Assembly (NCBI RefSeq): GCF_024198235.1
Contig: NZ_JAKCFB010000003.1
Coordinates: 434,001-498,000 of the forward strand
DNA length: 64,000 nt
Origin: Myxococcus dinghuensis
GTDB taxonomy: Bacteria; Myxococcota; Myxococcia; Myxococcales; Myxococcaceae
Direction: 5' to 3'
Shown here piece by piece: positions 17,474 to 26,753 of this stretch. Numbering within the stretch: position 1 is the first letter of the stretch; each line of letters begins with the position of its first letter. The position numbers and the translations under genes are program-made. The notes under the pieces were generated by a model. That model saw nothing but the letters and a program-made list of their open reading frames with translations. It had not been told where the DNA came from and searched no databases.

Positions 17474-18497
17474 CGTCGACACCTCCTGCGGACAACGGGG
17501 CGGGCGCGGCCTGTCGAGACTCCGCCTCCGCCAGGAAGCAGGCCGCGGCGTGGCCTCCCCCCAGGGGATACAACGGCGGCGACTCGTGACGACAGCGCTC
17601 CATCGCCTGGGGACAGCGCGGATGGAAGGCACACCCAGGCGGCGGGGCCAGGGGCGACGGAGGCTCTCCCGGCACCAACAACCGGGGACGGGAATGGCCG
17701 GGGTCCGGCACCGGCACCGCGGACAGGAGCGCCTGCGTGTACGGGTGGTGAGGACGGCGGTAGAGCGCCGCGGACGGCGCCAGCTCCACGATGCGGCCCA
17801 GGTACATCACCGCCACGCGCGTGGACACGTGCTCCACGATGTTCAGGTCGTGCGCGATGAAGACATAGGTGAGCCCGCGCTCGCGCTGCAGGTCCACCAG
17901 CAGGTTGACGATCTGCGCCTGGATGGACACGTCCAGCGCGCTGATGGGCTCGTCCGCCACCACGAGGTCCGGACGCAGGGCGATGGCCCTCGCGATGCAG
18001 AGCCGCTGTCGCTGCCCGCCGGAGAACTCGTGCGGCTGGCGCCCCATCGCCTCGCGCGGCAGCCCCATCGCGTCCAGCAGCGCCGCCACCTCGCGCTCGC
18101 GCTCACCGGGGCCTCGGGCCAGGCCATGGATGTCGAACGGCTCCCCCAGGATGTCTCGAACCGTCATGCGCGGGTTGAGCGACGCGTAGGGGTCCTGGAA
18201 GACGAGCTGCATCCGCCGGCGCAGCGGACGCAGCGCGCGCTGGGACATCCGGGTGAGGTCCTGCCCGTCGAAGCGGACATGGCCTTCCGTGGACGGGACG
18301 AGCCGCAGCAGGGCACGCCCCAACGTGCTCTTGCCACAGCCGCTCTCCCCCACCAGCCCCAGCGTCTCGCCTCGCGCCACGTCGAACGACACGCCGTCCA
18401 CGGCGCGCACCGCGCCGCGCACCCGCCCCAGCAGCCCTCCGCGGACCGGGAAGTGGACCTTCAATCCCTCCACCTGGAGCAGCGGTCCTTCCGTCAT
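17442..18497 (-). CDS. oligopeptide-type ABC transporter ATPase (OppF/DppF-like)
   Basis: A 351-residue ABC ATPase. It has Walker A GESGCGKS near residue 45-52, signature FSGGQRQRL, Walker [12 protein letters not shown] and the oligopeptide/dipeptide C-terminal extension with a Cys cluster ([14 protein letters not shown]). It would power uptake of peptides or similar solutes with a partner ATPase. ATG at 18497 overlaps the stop of the OppD-like gene as ATGA. No permease or binding protein gene is nearby in the window. Confidence 0.9.
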   Translation of the reverse strand: MTEGPLLQVEGLKVHFPVRGGLLGRVRGAVRAVDGVSFDVARGETLGLVGESGCGKSTLGRALLRLVPSTEGHVRFDGQDLTRMSQRALRPLRRRMQLVFQDPYASLNPRMTVRDILGEPFDIHGLARGPGEREREVAALLDAMGLPREAMGRQPHEFSGGQRQRLCIARAIALRPDLVVADEPISALDVSIQAQIVNLLVDLQRERGLTYVFIAHDLNIVEHVSTRVAVMYLGRIVELAPSAALYRRPHHPYTQALLSAVPVPDPGHSRPRLLVPGEPPSPLAPPPGCAFHPRCPQAMERCRHESPPLYPLGGGHAAACFLAEAESRQAAPAPLSAGGVDGVLAQSPSPG

Positions 18498-19519
18498 GAC
18501 GCGGGCACCGGGTGGTGGCAGGCCGCCAGTTGGGCGCCCCGCTTGGGTTCGAGGACCGGCGCCACCCGCGCGCAGAGCTCCTGCGCGCGGTCGCACCGCT
18601 CCCGGAAGGCGCATCCGGTGGGCAGCCGCCCCAACGAGGGCACCATGCCGGGGATCGCCCGGAGCCTGCGCCGCGCCCCCGGAGCGCCCTCCTCCTGCCC
18701 CCGGGCCAACGCCGGCAACGAGCGCAAGAGCCCCGCGGTGTACGGGTGCGCGGGCCGCGCGAACAGCTCCCGCACCGGGGCGTGCTCGACCACCCGGCCC
18801 GCGTACATCACCACCACCGTGTCACAGCTCTCCGCCACCACGCCCAGGTCATGGGTGATGAGCATCACCGCCATGCCCCGCTCGGCCTGCAGCCGCTTGA
18901 GCAGCTCGAGGATCTGCGCCTGGATGGTGACGTCCAGCGCGGTGGTCGGCTCGTCGGCGATGAGCAGCGCCGGGTCGCACGCGAGCGCCATGGCGATCAT
19001 CACCCGCTGCCGCATGCCTCCCGACAGTTGGTGGGGCCACGCGTCCACGCGCTCGCCCGGAGCGGGGATGCCCACCTGCCGGAGCATCTCCACCGCGCGC
19101 TCGCGCGCCTGCGAGCGCGACGCGCCCAGGTGAAGCCGGACGCCCTCGGCGATCTGCTCTCCCACCGTGAAGACGGGATTGAGCGACGTCATCGGCTCCT
19201 GGAACACCATGGCCGCGTGGCGACCGCGCACCCGGCGCAGCGCGTCCTGGGGCAGCGCGAGCAGGTCCTGCCCCTGGAAGAGCACCTGCCCCGCCGCGAC
19301 GCGCACCGGAGGTTCCGGCGCCAGGCGCAGCACGGACAACGCGGTGAGGCTCTTGCCACAGCCGCTCTCGCCCACCACGCCGAGTGTCCCTCCCGGCGCC
19401 ACGCTGAAGGACACGCCGTCCACCGCGCGCACGGGCCCTGAATCCCGAGCCAACTCCACGACGAGCCCCCGGACGTCCAGGAGGGGGCCGTCCCCGGAAG
19501 GCCGCGCCGCGCCCGTCAC
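18494..19519 (-). CDS. oligopeptide-type ABC transporter ATPase (OppD/DppD-like)
   Basis: A 341-residue ABC ATPase with Walker A GESGCGKS near 52-59, signature LSGGMRQRV, Walker [12 protein letters not shown] and a C-terminal oligopeptide domain containing the [14 protein letters not shown] Cys cluster. It pairs with the OppF-like gene downstream (ATGA overlap). Its ATG at 19519 overlaps the stop of the MshEN-type gene upstream. Permease genes are missing here, so the pair may serve a transporter encoded elsewhere. Confidence 0.9.
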   Translation of the reverse strand: MTGAARPSGDGPLLDVRGLVVELARDSGPVRAVDGVSFSVAPGGTLGVVGESGCGKSLTALSVLRLAPEPPVRVAAGQVLFQGQDLLALPQDALRRVRGRHAAMVFQEPMTSLNPVFTVGEQIAEGVRLHLGASRSQARERAVEMLRQVGIPAPGERVDAWPHQLSGGMRQRVMIAMALACDPALLIADEPTTALDVTIQAQILELLKRLQAERGMAVMLITHDLGVVAESCDTVVVMYAGRVVEHAPVRELFARPAHPYTAGLLRSLPALARGQEEGAPGARRRLRAIPGMVPSLGRLPTGCAFRERCDRAQELCARVAPVLEPKRGAQLAACHHPVPAS

Positions 19520-20520
19520 TTCTTGGCCAGCTCCTCCAGGAACTCCACCTCCTGGATGAGCCCCTTGCGGATGAGCAACCGGATGAGGCTGGCCACCATG
19601 CGCGCGGGCTTCACCTTCTCCGTGTCCAGCACCGCCTCGTCCCCGCGCGACATGCGCTCCAGGTCGTCGAGGATGGCCAGGTCGTCATCGGAGAAATCCG
19701 GCGTGGGCGTCAGCGCCAACGCCGGCCGCGAGCCCTTCGCCGCGCCGCCGAACATCACCACCGGGACGCGGGGCTTGTCGGCGGACGCCTCTTCCTCCTC
19801 CTCGTCCGCCTCCAGGATGGGCGGCGGGGGCGGAGGACGGGCCGCCGCGGCGCGGACGCCGAGCAGGTCGTCGAGGGCATCTCCCCCCTGCCCCGACAAC
19901 GCCTCGGCGGGCGGCGGCGGGGGCGTCCCGGGACGGCGAGCGGGAGCGGCGGGGGCTGCGGGCTTCGCTGGGGGCTTCGGTGTCTCGGGCATGTCCCACT
20001 CCAACGGCGTACCAGCGGCGACCGGCGGGGGCGCGCCTGCGGCGTCGTCCTCCTCCAGCGCCATGGCCTCCACGATGTCCAACGGCTCCCCCCGGGCACG
20101 TGCCAGCGCGGCGTCCAGGTCATCCGACGCGACGACGAACACGCGAACCTGCTTGCGCAACTGGAAGCGCAGCTCGTCCACGAGGGTGAGGTCCCCCGGG
20201 TCCTCCACCGCGAGGTGGATGCGCTCGCTGCGGCCCTCCACCTCGCTGCGGAACAGCAGGACGCGGTGCTCGGACTGGAAGTCCAGCGACACGAGCGACG
20301 ACACCTCGGACGGAATCTCCTCCGGCAGCTCCACGAAGGGCAGCGCGTGCTGGACCGCCAGCGCTCGTGCCACGTGGATGGGCGCGCACACGCCCTGCGC
20401 CACCAGCACCTCACCCAGCCGCTGCGTCCCCGGAGCACCCCGGCGCCCGAGCGCCACCCGCACCTGCTCCGCCGTCACGACTCCCGCCTCGACGAGCAGC
20501 TCGCCAATCTTCTTGCGCAT
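19516..20520 (-). CDS. stand-alone MshEN-type (PilB/GspE N-terminal) protein, first paralogue
   Basis: A 334-residue protein. Residues 1-150 match the MshEN / GspE N-terminal fold: [21 protein letters not shown] then [21 protein letters not shown]. This is the domain that binds c-di-GMP in some PilB/GspE ATPases. No ATPase domain follows; instead there is an acidic, Pro/Ala-rich linker (about 170-290) and a short helical C-terminus. The first motif has Lys-Ile where the c-di-GMP consensus has Arg-Leu; the second keeps RLG. It lies next to a paralogue and to ABC ATPase genes, with ATGA overlap to the latter. A sensor or adaptor role is inferred. Confidence 0.78.
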   Translation of the reverse strand: MRKKIGELLVEAGVVTAEQVRVALGRRGAPGTQRLGEVLVAQGVCAPIHVARALAVQHALPFVELPEEIPSEVSSLVSLDFQSEHRVLLFRSEVEGRSERIHLAVEDPGDLTLVDELRFQLRKQVRVFVVASDDLDAALARARGEPLDIVEAMALEEDDAAGAPPPVAAGTPLEWDMPETPKPPAKPAAPAAPARRPGTPPPPPAEALSGQGGDALDDLLGVRAAAARPPPPPPILEADEEEEEASADKPRVPVVMFGGAAKGSRPALALTPTPDFSDDDLAILDDLERMSRGDEAVLDTEKVKPARMVASLIRLLIRKGLIQEVEFLEELAKK

Positions 20521-20529
20521 GGGGCCGGA

Positions 20530-21294
20530 CTACCGCTTGACCTTCGCGAGGTACTCGTCGCGAGAGAAGACACCCTTCTCGATGAGCAGCTCCACCATGG
20601 CCTTGAGCGCCGCGACCTCCTTGCGCTGGACCTCCTCCACGCTGCGCAGGAGGTCCGCCGGGCTGCCTCCTGGGGCGCTGCGGGACGGGACCTCCATGAC
20701 CGGCGGCGCGGGACGGGCCGCGACGGGGGGTGGCGCGGGCTTGGGCGCGGAGGCCACCGCCGCGGCCGCCGGGTCCAGGTCCTTCAGGTTCTTCACCACC
20801 GTGCGGCCCTGGGCGTCCACCACCTTGAAGTTGGTGTCCGCGTCCTCCAGCTCCATGTTCTCTTCGTAGATGCGCGCGAAGGCCCGGGCGATGGAGGTGC
20901 GGCCCGCCACGTTGGGGACGATGCGGCACTTGGTGACGGCGCGCAGTTCGTCCAGCATGCGGACATTGAGTGGGTCCGACATCGCCACCACGAGCGTCTT
21001 GCCCTCGTCGCGAAGCTGCAACGGCAGCACGGAGAAGTCCCGCGCCGTCTGTGACGGAATCTTGGCCTTCACGTGGGCCGGCACCATCTGCACCGCGTCC
21101 AGGTTCACCGCCGGCATGCCGAGCTGCTTGGAGAGCGCTCGCACCAGGATGTCCTCGGACACGAGGCTCATCCGGACCAGGATCTCCCCCAGCTTCCCGC
21201 CCCACTTCGCCTGTTCGGCGAGCGCGGCCTTCAGCTGGCTCTCCTGGAGCACGTTCGCCTTGATCAGCAGTTCTCCGAGCTTGATCTGTGCCAT
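20530..21294 (-). CDS. stand-alone MshEN-type protein, second paralogue
   Basis: A 254-residue protein paralogous to its downstream neighbour. Motifs KLGELLIKANVLQESQLKAAL and KLGEILVRMSLVSEDILVRAL give two tandem half-motifs, both with Lys in place of the usual Arg. A further alpha/beta region (about 60-150) resembles the GspE N-terminal half (VVAMSDPLNVRMLDEL). A Pro/Ala linker and a short helical tail follow; no Walker motif is present, so it is not an ATPase. The gap to the next MshEN gene is 9 bases. It could act with type IV pilus, type II secretion or Tad ATPases; this is inference. Confidence 0.78.
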   Translation of the reverse strand: MAQIKLGELLIKANVLQESQLKAALAEQAKWGGKLGEILVRMSLVSEDILVRALSKQLGMPAVNLDAVQMVPAHVKAKIPSQTARDFSVLPLQLRDEGKTLVVAMSDPLNVRMLDELRAVTKCRIVPNVAGRTSIARAFARIYEENMELEDADTNFKVVDAQGRTVVKNLKDLDPAAAAVASAPKPAPPPVAARPAPPVMEVPSRSAPGGSPADLLRSVEEVQRKEVAALKAMVELLIEKGVFSRDEYLAKVKR

Positions 21295-21354
21295 GTCGTG
21301 GGGGCCACTCTACCCGACTCCGGCGTCCGCGCTCCTTCTTCCGTGCCTGCCAGG

Positions 21355-22185
21355 TCAGGAACCCGGCGCCGGGGGCGGAGTCGACTCGGGGGGCGGCGCG
21401 GCCAGTTCGCGCCCCGCGTCATCCACCTCCACCACCTTCGCCCCCTCCGGGGGAGCGAGGTCGTAGAGCGTCAGGTCCGGGCGCCCGTTCAGCTTCACCT
21501 GCTGGTAGCGCAGCTGGATCTTCGTCTTCGCCTGCGAGGCGATGAGCTCCACGCGCCCGGGGAAGATGAGGTTGCCGCGCTCGAGGAAGTCGTCGAAGGC
21601 CAGGTCGTAGCCCGGCACGCCGCGCACCTGGCTCTTCACCACGCGCAGGTACTTGGGGTGAACCTGTAGCACCTGGGTGGCGGGGCCGCGGAAGAGCGTC
21701 AGCACGTAGACCCCTTCCTTCATGTCCATCTCGAGCGTCATCCGCTCCGGCGGGAGCAGCGGCACCTGGCCGAGCATGATGGCCACCAGTTCCTCGCCCG
21801 GCAGCACCACCGGCAGGAACCGCGACACGTTCTGCGGGCTCGCGGGTCCCTGGTAGTAGGTATTCGTCTGGGCCTGATACAGGCCGAAGCGCGTGCCGTC
21901 CGCCACCAGGGAGGCGAGCGGCCGGTTGAAGAAGTCGAAGGTCTCCAGGTGGAGCAGCCCCGGCCGCGTCACGGACAGAAACATTCCGAGGGTGCCGCTC
22001 TGCTGGGGCGAGTCGACGTGGAGCTTGGCGTCGCCCTCCAGGGACGCGACGTTGTCCTGGTTCTGTCGGACGCGTTGGAAGACCTGCTCGGCGTCGGTGA
22101 GCTGGCCTTCCGGACCGAACTCGATGCGCTTGGGGCAGGCCGAACAGAGCACTGCCAGGAAGATTGCGGCGGCTGCGCGGTTCAT
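21355..22185 (-). CDS. putative outer-membrane lipoprotein (DUF4292/LolB-like)
   Basis: A 276-residue protein with a lipoprotein signal (MNRAAAAIFLAVLCSAC, C17). The mature part resembles the beta-half-barrel of LolB/DUF4292-type proteins: SLEGDAKLHVDSPQQSGTL near 50-68, then alternating strands. The C-terminus is Pro-rich (ESTPPPAPGS). These lipoproteins sit on the inner face of the outer membrane and may carry lipid or sugar cargo; the exact job is unknown. ATG at 22185 is only 43 bases from the divergent TolQ-like gene. Confidence 0.72.
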   Translation of the reverse strand: MNRAAAAIFLAVLCSACPKRIEFGPEGQLTDAEQVFQRVRQNQDNVASLEGDAKLHVDSPQQSGTLGMFLSVTRPGLLHLETFDFFNRPLASLVADGTRFGLYQAQTNTYYQGPASPQNVSRFLPVVLPGEELVAIMLGQVPLLPPERMTLEMDMKEGVYVLTLFRGPATQVLQVHPKYLRVVKSQVRGVPGYDLAFDDFLERGNLIFPGRVELIASQAKTKIQLRYQQVKLNGRPDLTLYDLAPPEGAKVVEVDDAGRELAAPPPESTPPPAPGS

Positions 22186-22228
22186 ATCATCTAGTCTGGG
22201 CCATGGCGCCCTGCCAGGTCACCCACCA

Positions 22229-22960
22229 ATGAGCCTGAACGACATCCTCCATTACCTCCGCCTCGGCGGCGTCACCCTGGCCCTGCTGCTGCTCGCCTCC
22301 GTGGGCGCCCTCATCGTCGCCGTCGAGCGCTTCATCGCCCTGTGGGGCGTGAGCGAGCGCTCCCGCCTCCTGGGCGAGGCAGTCAACAAGCACCTGCTGC
22401 GCGGCGACGTCGCGGCAGCCCGCACCGCGGCCGAGCGCTCCGACGCCGTCGCCGCCGACATCTTCCTGGCGGGCTTCGACCGCTGGGAGCGCACGCGCAC
22501 GTCCGGTGGCGCGGGCGTGGAGGCCGCCGTCGAGCGCGAGCGGGCCCAGGTGGGCCTGCGGCTGCGACGCAACCTGTGGATCCTCGCCACCATCGGGTCC
22601 ATCACCCCGTTCGTGGGCCTGTTCGGCACCGTGGCGGGCATCATGCGCTCGTTCAAGGACCTGGGCCTCGACGTGTCGTCCGGCGGCACCGGCGGCACCG
22701 GCGCGGTGATGACCGGCATCTCCGAGGCGCTCGTCGCCACCGCGGTGGGCATCCTCGTCGCCGTGCAGGCGATGGTCTTCTACAACTACTTCCAGGCCCG
22801 GCTGTCGCGCGTGCAGGTGGAGCTGCGGCTGTTGGGCGACGAGTTCGCGGAGCTGCTCAAGGAGCGCGCCAGCAGCCCCCCGCCTCCGCCGGAGCCCGTC
22901 ATCTCCCGGGACTCGCAGCCGCCGGCCACCGCGACCCGCGTGGACACGCAGCCCGCCTAG
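22229..22960 (+). CDS. TolQ/ExbB/MotA-family proton-channel protein
   Basis: A 243-residue protein starting MSLNDILHYLRLGG. There are three membrane segments, about 12-33, 120-142 and 163-185, with the family motif TPFVGLFGTVAGIMRSF and TGISEALVATAVGI. It forms the pentameric channel that, with a TolR/ExbD dimer, converts proton flow into force across the envelope. The partner gene follows after 18 bases. A Pro-rich cytoplasmic tail is unusual but mild. TolQ versus ExbB versus a gliding-type motor cannot be told from sequence alone. Confidence 0.9.
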   Translation: MSLNDILHYLRLGGVTLALLLLASVGALIVAVERFIALWGVSERSRLLGEAVNKHLLRGDVAAARTAAERSDAVAADIFLAGFDRWERTRTSGGAGVEAAVERERAQVGLRLRRNLWILATIGSITPFVGLFGTVAGIMRSFKDLGLDVSSGGTGGTGAVMTGISEALVATAVGILVAVQAMVFYNYFQARLSRVQVELRLLGDEFAELLKERASSPPPPPEPVISRDSQPPATATRVDTQPA

Positions 22961-22978
22961 GGCCAGGGAGCACGCACC

Positions 22979-23431
22979 ATGGGCATGGGCAAGACACCGG
23001 GGTCCAACGAGGACGGCGACGAGGGCGTCTTCGCGGAGATCAACATCACCCCGCTCACCGACATCTTCCTCGTGCTGCTCATCATCTTCATGGTGACCAG
23101 CTCCGTCATCGTGCAGCAGGGCCCGGGGGGCGGCGCCAAGTCCGGCCTCAAGGTGAACCTGCCCAAGGGCGGCGCCGCGGACGTCACCGCCCGCACCACG
23201 GACATGTCCGTGGCGGTGCTCGCGGACGGACGCTTCATGGTCGCCGGCAACGTCGTCAGCGAGGAGGAGCTGAAGAAGTCCTTCGAGGACGCCAAGCAGA
23301 AGGACCCGGACACCGTGGTCATCGTCCAGGCGGACGAGGGGGTCCCCCACGGCACCGTGGTGCAAGTGATGGAGCTGGCCAAGAAGGCCGGCCTCGCCCA
23401 GCTCGCCATCGGCGTGCGCGAGGGCGAATAG
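22979..23431 (+). CDS. TolR/ExbD-family protein
   Basis: A 150-residue protein with one membrane helix (about 26-46) that carries the conserved acidic residue D28 in ITPLTDIFLVLL, the proton-path Asp of the family, and a periplasmic domain. Starts are ATG at 22979 (GGGAG 8 bases upstream) or ATG at 22985. It partners the TolQ/ExbB-like protein upstream. No TolB, Pal or TonB gene is adjacent, so the output is unknown. Confidence 0.9.
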   Translation: MGMGKTPGSNEDGDEGVFAEINITPLTDIFLVLLIIFMVTSSVIVQQGPGGGAKSGLKVNLPKGGAADVTARTTDMSVAVLADGRFMVAGNVVSEEELKKSFEDAKQKDPDTVVIVQADEGVPHGTVVQVMELAKKAGLAQLAIGVREGE

Positions 23432-23469
23432 CCCGCCACGCCGAAGCCACACCGACCTCCTGGAAACAC

Positions 23470-23504
23470 GAAGGCCACCGCGGGCACTCGCCCCGGTGGC
23501 CTTC
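23470..23504. terminator. bidirectional hairpin terminator between convergent genes
   Basis: A perfect 11-bp inverted repeat, GAAGGCCACCG (23470-23480) and CGGTGGCCTTC (23494-23504), with a 13-base loop, lies between the TolR-like gene (plus) and the acyl-CoA dehydrogenase gene (minus). It can serve both directions. Confidence 0.7.
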
Positions 23505-23563
23505 TCCGCGTCTGGCCCGGGAGGGGAACCCGCGCGGGCGCTCCCCTCCGGCCGACGCCGACC

Positions 23564-25408
23564 TCAGACGGACGCGAACATCCCGTCGGTGATGTCCATG
23601 GGCGACGTGTCCTCGATGGCGATGAGGCGCGCGGCCTGCTCCACGCCGGGCAGCACGTTGCGGGCGTAGAAGAGGGCGCTGAACTTCTTGCCCTCGTAGA
23701 AGGCGCGGTCCGGGTGGTCCGCGGACAGGTCCGCCTTGGCCTTCTCCGCGATGAGCGCCGCGTCGAGCAGCAGCCAGCCCACGGCGACCTCGGACATCAT
23801 CGTGAGGAAGCGGTTGGCGGACAGCGGGATCAGCGGGAACTTGGCGCCGTCCTGCGACCAGCCGAACACCGTCATCGCGCTGGACATCAGCGCCTCCTGG
23901 GCGCTGGCGAGCGTCTTCACCGCGTCGCCGTACACGGGGTGCTCGCGGTACGATTCGATGAACGCGCCCACGTCGCCCATGAACTGCTGGAAGTGCGAGC
24001 CGCCGGCCTGCCCCAGCTTGCGGCCCACCAGGTCCATGGCCTGGATGTGGTTGGTGCCCTCGTAGATGGAGAAGATCTTCGAGTCACGCGTGTACTGCTC
24101 CACCGGGTAGTCCTGGATGTAGCCCGCGCCGCCGTAGACCTGGATGGCCTGCGCGCAGAGGCGGAAGGCCTGGTCGGAGCCGTACGACTTCACCAGCGGG
24201 GTGAGCAGCTCCACCTGGCCCTTGTGGTAGGTGGCCGCCTCGTCGTCCTTGCCGGCCAGTTGCCGCGCCTTGTCCGTGTGCATGGCCAGCTTGATGACCA
24301 GCGCGCGGATGCCCTCCACGTGGGACTTGATGTCCAGCAGCATGCGCCGGACGTCCGGGTGCTCGATGATGGCGGCGCGCGGCGCGGTGGGGTCCTTCCA
24401 CTTGGTGAAGTGGGAGCCCTGCTTGCGGTCCTTCGCGTAGTCCAGCGCGTTGAAGTAGGCGGCCGCCGCCAGCGCGACACCCTGGATGCCCACGGCGATG
24501 CGCGCGCCGTTCATCATCTTGAACATCTGGCTCATGCCGACGTGCTCGACGGTGCCGACGAGCTCGCCCAGACAGCCGTCGTTCTCACCGAAGTTCAGCA
24601 CACACGTCGCCGAACCGTTGATGCCCATCTTGTGCTCGATGGAGCCCACGGTGACGTCGTTGGCCTGGCCGGACGAGCCGTCCTTGTTGATGCGCAGCTT
24701 GGGGACGATGAAGAGCGACAGGCCCTTGGTGCCGGGGGACGCGCCGTCGATGCGCGCGAGGACCAGGTGGATGACGTTCTCCGCCATGTCGTGGTCGCCG
24801 CCGGAGATGAAGATCTTCGTCCCCTTGATGTTGTACGTCCCGTCGCCGTTGCGGCGCGCGGTGGACTTGGCCGCGCCCACGTCCGAGCCGGCGTGCGGCT
24901 CCGTGAGGCACATGGTTCCGCCCCACGTGCCGTTGAGCATGCGCTCCACGAACAGGTGCTGCTGGTCCTTCGTGCCGCACTCGGCGATGACCTCGGCCGC
25001 GCCGAACGACAGGCCCGGGTACATGTTGAAGGCCGTGTTGGCGCCCGACAGCAGCTCCTCCACCGTCACCTGCAGCATCATCGGCGCGCCCTGGCCGCCG
25101 TGCTCCGGGCTCACCGACACCGTCTTGAAGCCCTGCTCGTAGAGCTTCTTCCACGCGTCCTTGAAGCCCGTCGGCGTGAGGACGGAGCCGTTCTCCACCC
25201 GGCAGCCCTCGCGATCGCCCACCGAGTTGAGGGGCCCGAGGACCTCGCGCGCGAAGCGGTAGGTCTCCGTCAAGACGGCCTTCGCCTCGTCGGAGCCCCA
25301 GGCGTCATAGGGCGCCTGACCGGCCACCTGGCCGAAGCCGAACTGCTCGAACAACGTGAAGAAGATCTCTCGAAGGTCGGTCTTGTAGGTGTTGATGCCG
25401 GCGGACAT
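23564..25408 (-). CDS. acyl-CoA dehydrogenase with C-terminal extension
   Basis: A 614-residue FAD-dependent acyl-CoA dehydrogenase. It has N-terminal and middle domains with CLTEPHAGSDVGAAKS, and a C-terminal domain with the catalytic-Glu motif IFSIYEGTNHIQAMDL. A further helical extension of about 120 residues places it with the long FadE/DmdC-like branch. It oxidises an acyl-CoA to the 2-enoyl-CoA, the first step of beta-oxidation-type cycles. ATG at 25408 has GCAGGAG upstream and is preferred over a longer GC-rich frame. Substrate is not predictable. Two hot-dog dehydratase genes lie upstream on the same strand. Confidence 0.92.
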   Translation of the reverse strand: MSAGINTYKTDLREIFFTLFEQFGFGQVAGQAPYDAWGSDEAKAVLTETYRFAREVLGPLNSVGDREGCRVENGSVLTPTGFKDAWKKLYEQGFKTVSVSPEHGGQGAPMMLQVTVEELLSGANTAFNMYPGLSFGAAEVIAECGTKDQQHLFVERMLNGTWGGTMCLTEPHAGSDVGAAKSTARRNGDGTYNIKGTKIFISGGDHDMAENVIHLVLARIDGASPGTKGLSLFIVPKLRINKDGSSGQANDVTVGSIEHKMGINGSATCVLNFGENDGCLGELVGTVEHVGMSQMFKMMNGARIAVGIQGVALAAAAYFNALDYAKDRKQGSHFTKWKDPTAPRAAIIEHPDVRRMLLDIKSHVEGIRALVIKLAMHTDKARQLAGKDDEAATYHKGQVELLTPLVKSYGSDQAFRLCAQAIQVYGGAGYIQDYPVEQYTRDSKIFSIYEGTNHIQAMDLVGRKLGQAGGSHFQQFMGDVGAFIESYREHPVYGDAVKTLASAQEALMSSAMTVFGWSQDGAKFPLIPLSANRFLTMMSEVAVGWLLLDAALIAEKAKADLSADHPDRAFYEGKKFSALFYARNVLPGVEQAARLIAIEDTSPMDITDGMFASV

Positions 25409-25592
25409 GGCCACTCCTGCGTGACGGCTCGCTGCCCACCCCCACGCAGGAGGGTCCCGGGTCAGCGGCGCGAATGAGACACAGGAAGTGTGGCGGCGGC
25501 TGATTTTTGAGTCAACCCTGAATGACACCCCGCGTTGAGGGGGCCGGATGAGCCGCCCTCCCCACGGGGCAAGGGACCGCCATGGCCAACCG

Positions 25593-26288
25593 CTATTTCT
25601 TGGCCTTCCGGGCCGAGGGCAGCGTCGCCGTCTTCGCGGCGGGCTTCTCCCGAGGCGCGGTCTTCTTGGACGTGGCGCCGCCGCGGCGCTCGTCCGACGC
25701 CTCGTCGTCCTCGTCATCCTCGTCGGAGGCGGAGGGCACGTCGCCCGGAGAGGAGGCGGGCGAGGAGGCGGTCGTGGGAGCAGGCGGGGCGAGGCTCTCG
25801 CGGGGGACCTCGATGACGAGCGGGGCCTGTCCCGAGCGCTGCCGGTTCTCGTCCTCCAGCGAATAGAACAACTGGATCTGCGCGGAGCCCTTCATCACCA
25901 GCTCGCCGCGCTGGTTCTCCGCCCACAGGTCGATCTCCACGTAGTAGCGGCCGCCGGTGCCGTGGCGGTTGCTCACCCGCCCCTTGCAGACCACGGTGTC
26001 GCCGGGCCAGACCATCTTGATGAAGCGCACGTTGTAGCGCCGCATCTGGCCGCCGCGGGCCCAGTCGCTGATGAGCTGGCCGAGCATGCCCATGACCAGC
26101 ATGCCCGGGGCATACACGCTCGGCATGCCCACGCTCTTGGCGTAGATCTCGTCGACGTGGACGGGGTTGAAGTCGCCGGAGGCGCCCGCGTAGCGCGAGA
26201 GCTGGACGCGGTCCACGGGGGCCTTGGCCAGTGCCGGCAGCTCGTCGCCGACACGGATGGACTCGAAGTAGAGCTTGCGCGCGGGCAT
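25593..26288 (-). CDS. MaoC-type dehydratase, catalytic subunit (HadB-like)
   Basis: A 231-residue protein. A hot-dog fold covers about 1-145 with the hydratase-2 motif GASGDFNPVHVDE, keeping the catalytic Asp and His. It acts on 3-hydroxyacyl-CoA or -ACP. The C-terminal 80 residues are a low-complexity acidic then Lys/Ala-rich tail, unusual for the family. ATG at 26288 overlaps the stop of its partner gene (ATGA). By analogy with mycobacterial HadAB/HadBC, it probably forms a heterodimer with the upstream product. Confidence 0.85.
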   Translation of the reverse strand: MPARKLYFESIRVGDELPALAKAPVDRVQLSRYAGASGDFNPVHVDEIYAKSVGMPSVYAPGMLVMGMLGQLISDWARGGQMRRYNVRFIKMVWPGDTVVCKGRVSNRHGTGGRYYVEIDLWAENQRGELVMKGSAQIQLFYSLEDENRQRSGQAPLVIEVPRESLAPPAPTTASSPASSPGDVPSASDEDDEDDEASDERRGGATSKKTAPREKPAAKTATLPSARKAKK

Positions 26289-26737
26289 CACGGCGTCTCC
26301 TTGGCGGCGCGGACCACCAGCGTCCGGCGCGCGCGGAACACGAGATTGCCTTCCTCGTCGCGGCCCTCGTCCTCGATGACCGCGATGTCCATCTTCCCGG
26401 ACATCCCCTGCCGCTCGGACACGTCCGCGACGCGGGTGGAGACGTAGATGCGGTCCCCGGCGAAGATGGGCCGCTCGTAGTCGAACCCCTGCTCGGCGTG
26501 CAGCAGGCTCTTGATGCCTACGCCCAGGAGCTCCCGCAGGTCCGCCGCCGAATGGAACGAGGCAGGGAACGTGGGAGGCGCGATGATGGTGGGATAGCCC
26601 GAGGCGCGCGCGTACTCCTCATCGTAGTAGATCGGGTTGTAGTCGCCGATGGCCTCCGCGAAGCGGCGGATGGCACCCTTCTCCACTTCGTTGAGCGTCG
26701 GCGGCGAGGCGCGGCCGATCGCGTTCTTGTCCAGCAT
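26288..26737 (-). CDS. FAS1-type dehydratase N-domain protein (HadA/HadC-like)
   Basis: A 149-residue hot-dog protein of the MaoC_dehydrat_N type. The motif AIGDYNPIYYDEEY matches the hydratase motif, but the catalytic His position holds Tyr (IYYD), so it is probably a non-catalytic partner that helps bind the acyl chain. The stop overlaps the start of the catalytic subunit gene. The paired layout matches HadAB-like (3R)-hydroxyacyl dehydratases; substrate is unknown. Confidence 0.85.
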   Translation of the reverse strand: MLDKNAIGRASPPTLNEVEKGAIRRFAEAIGDYNPIYYDEEYARASGYPTIIAPPTFPASFHSAADLRELLGVGIKSLLHAEQGFDYERPIFAGDRIYVSTRVADVSERQGMSGKMDIAVIEDEGRDEEGNLVFRARRTLVVRAAKETP

Positions 26738-26753
26738 TATCCCTCTCCTGACT

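Noticed and set aside
22187-23452. 421-codon minus-strand frame opposite the TolQ/TolR pair
   Set aside because: His/Arg/Ala-rich without motifs; the plus-strand genes have the conserved channel residues.
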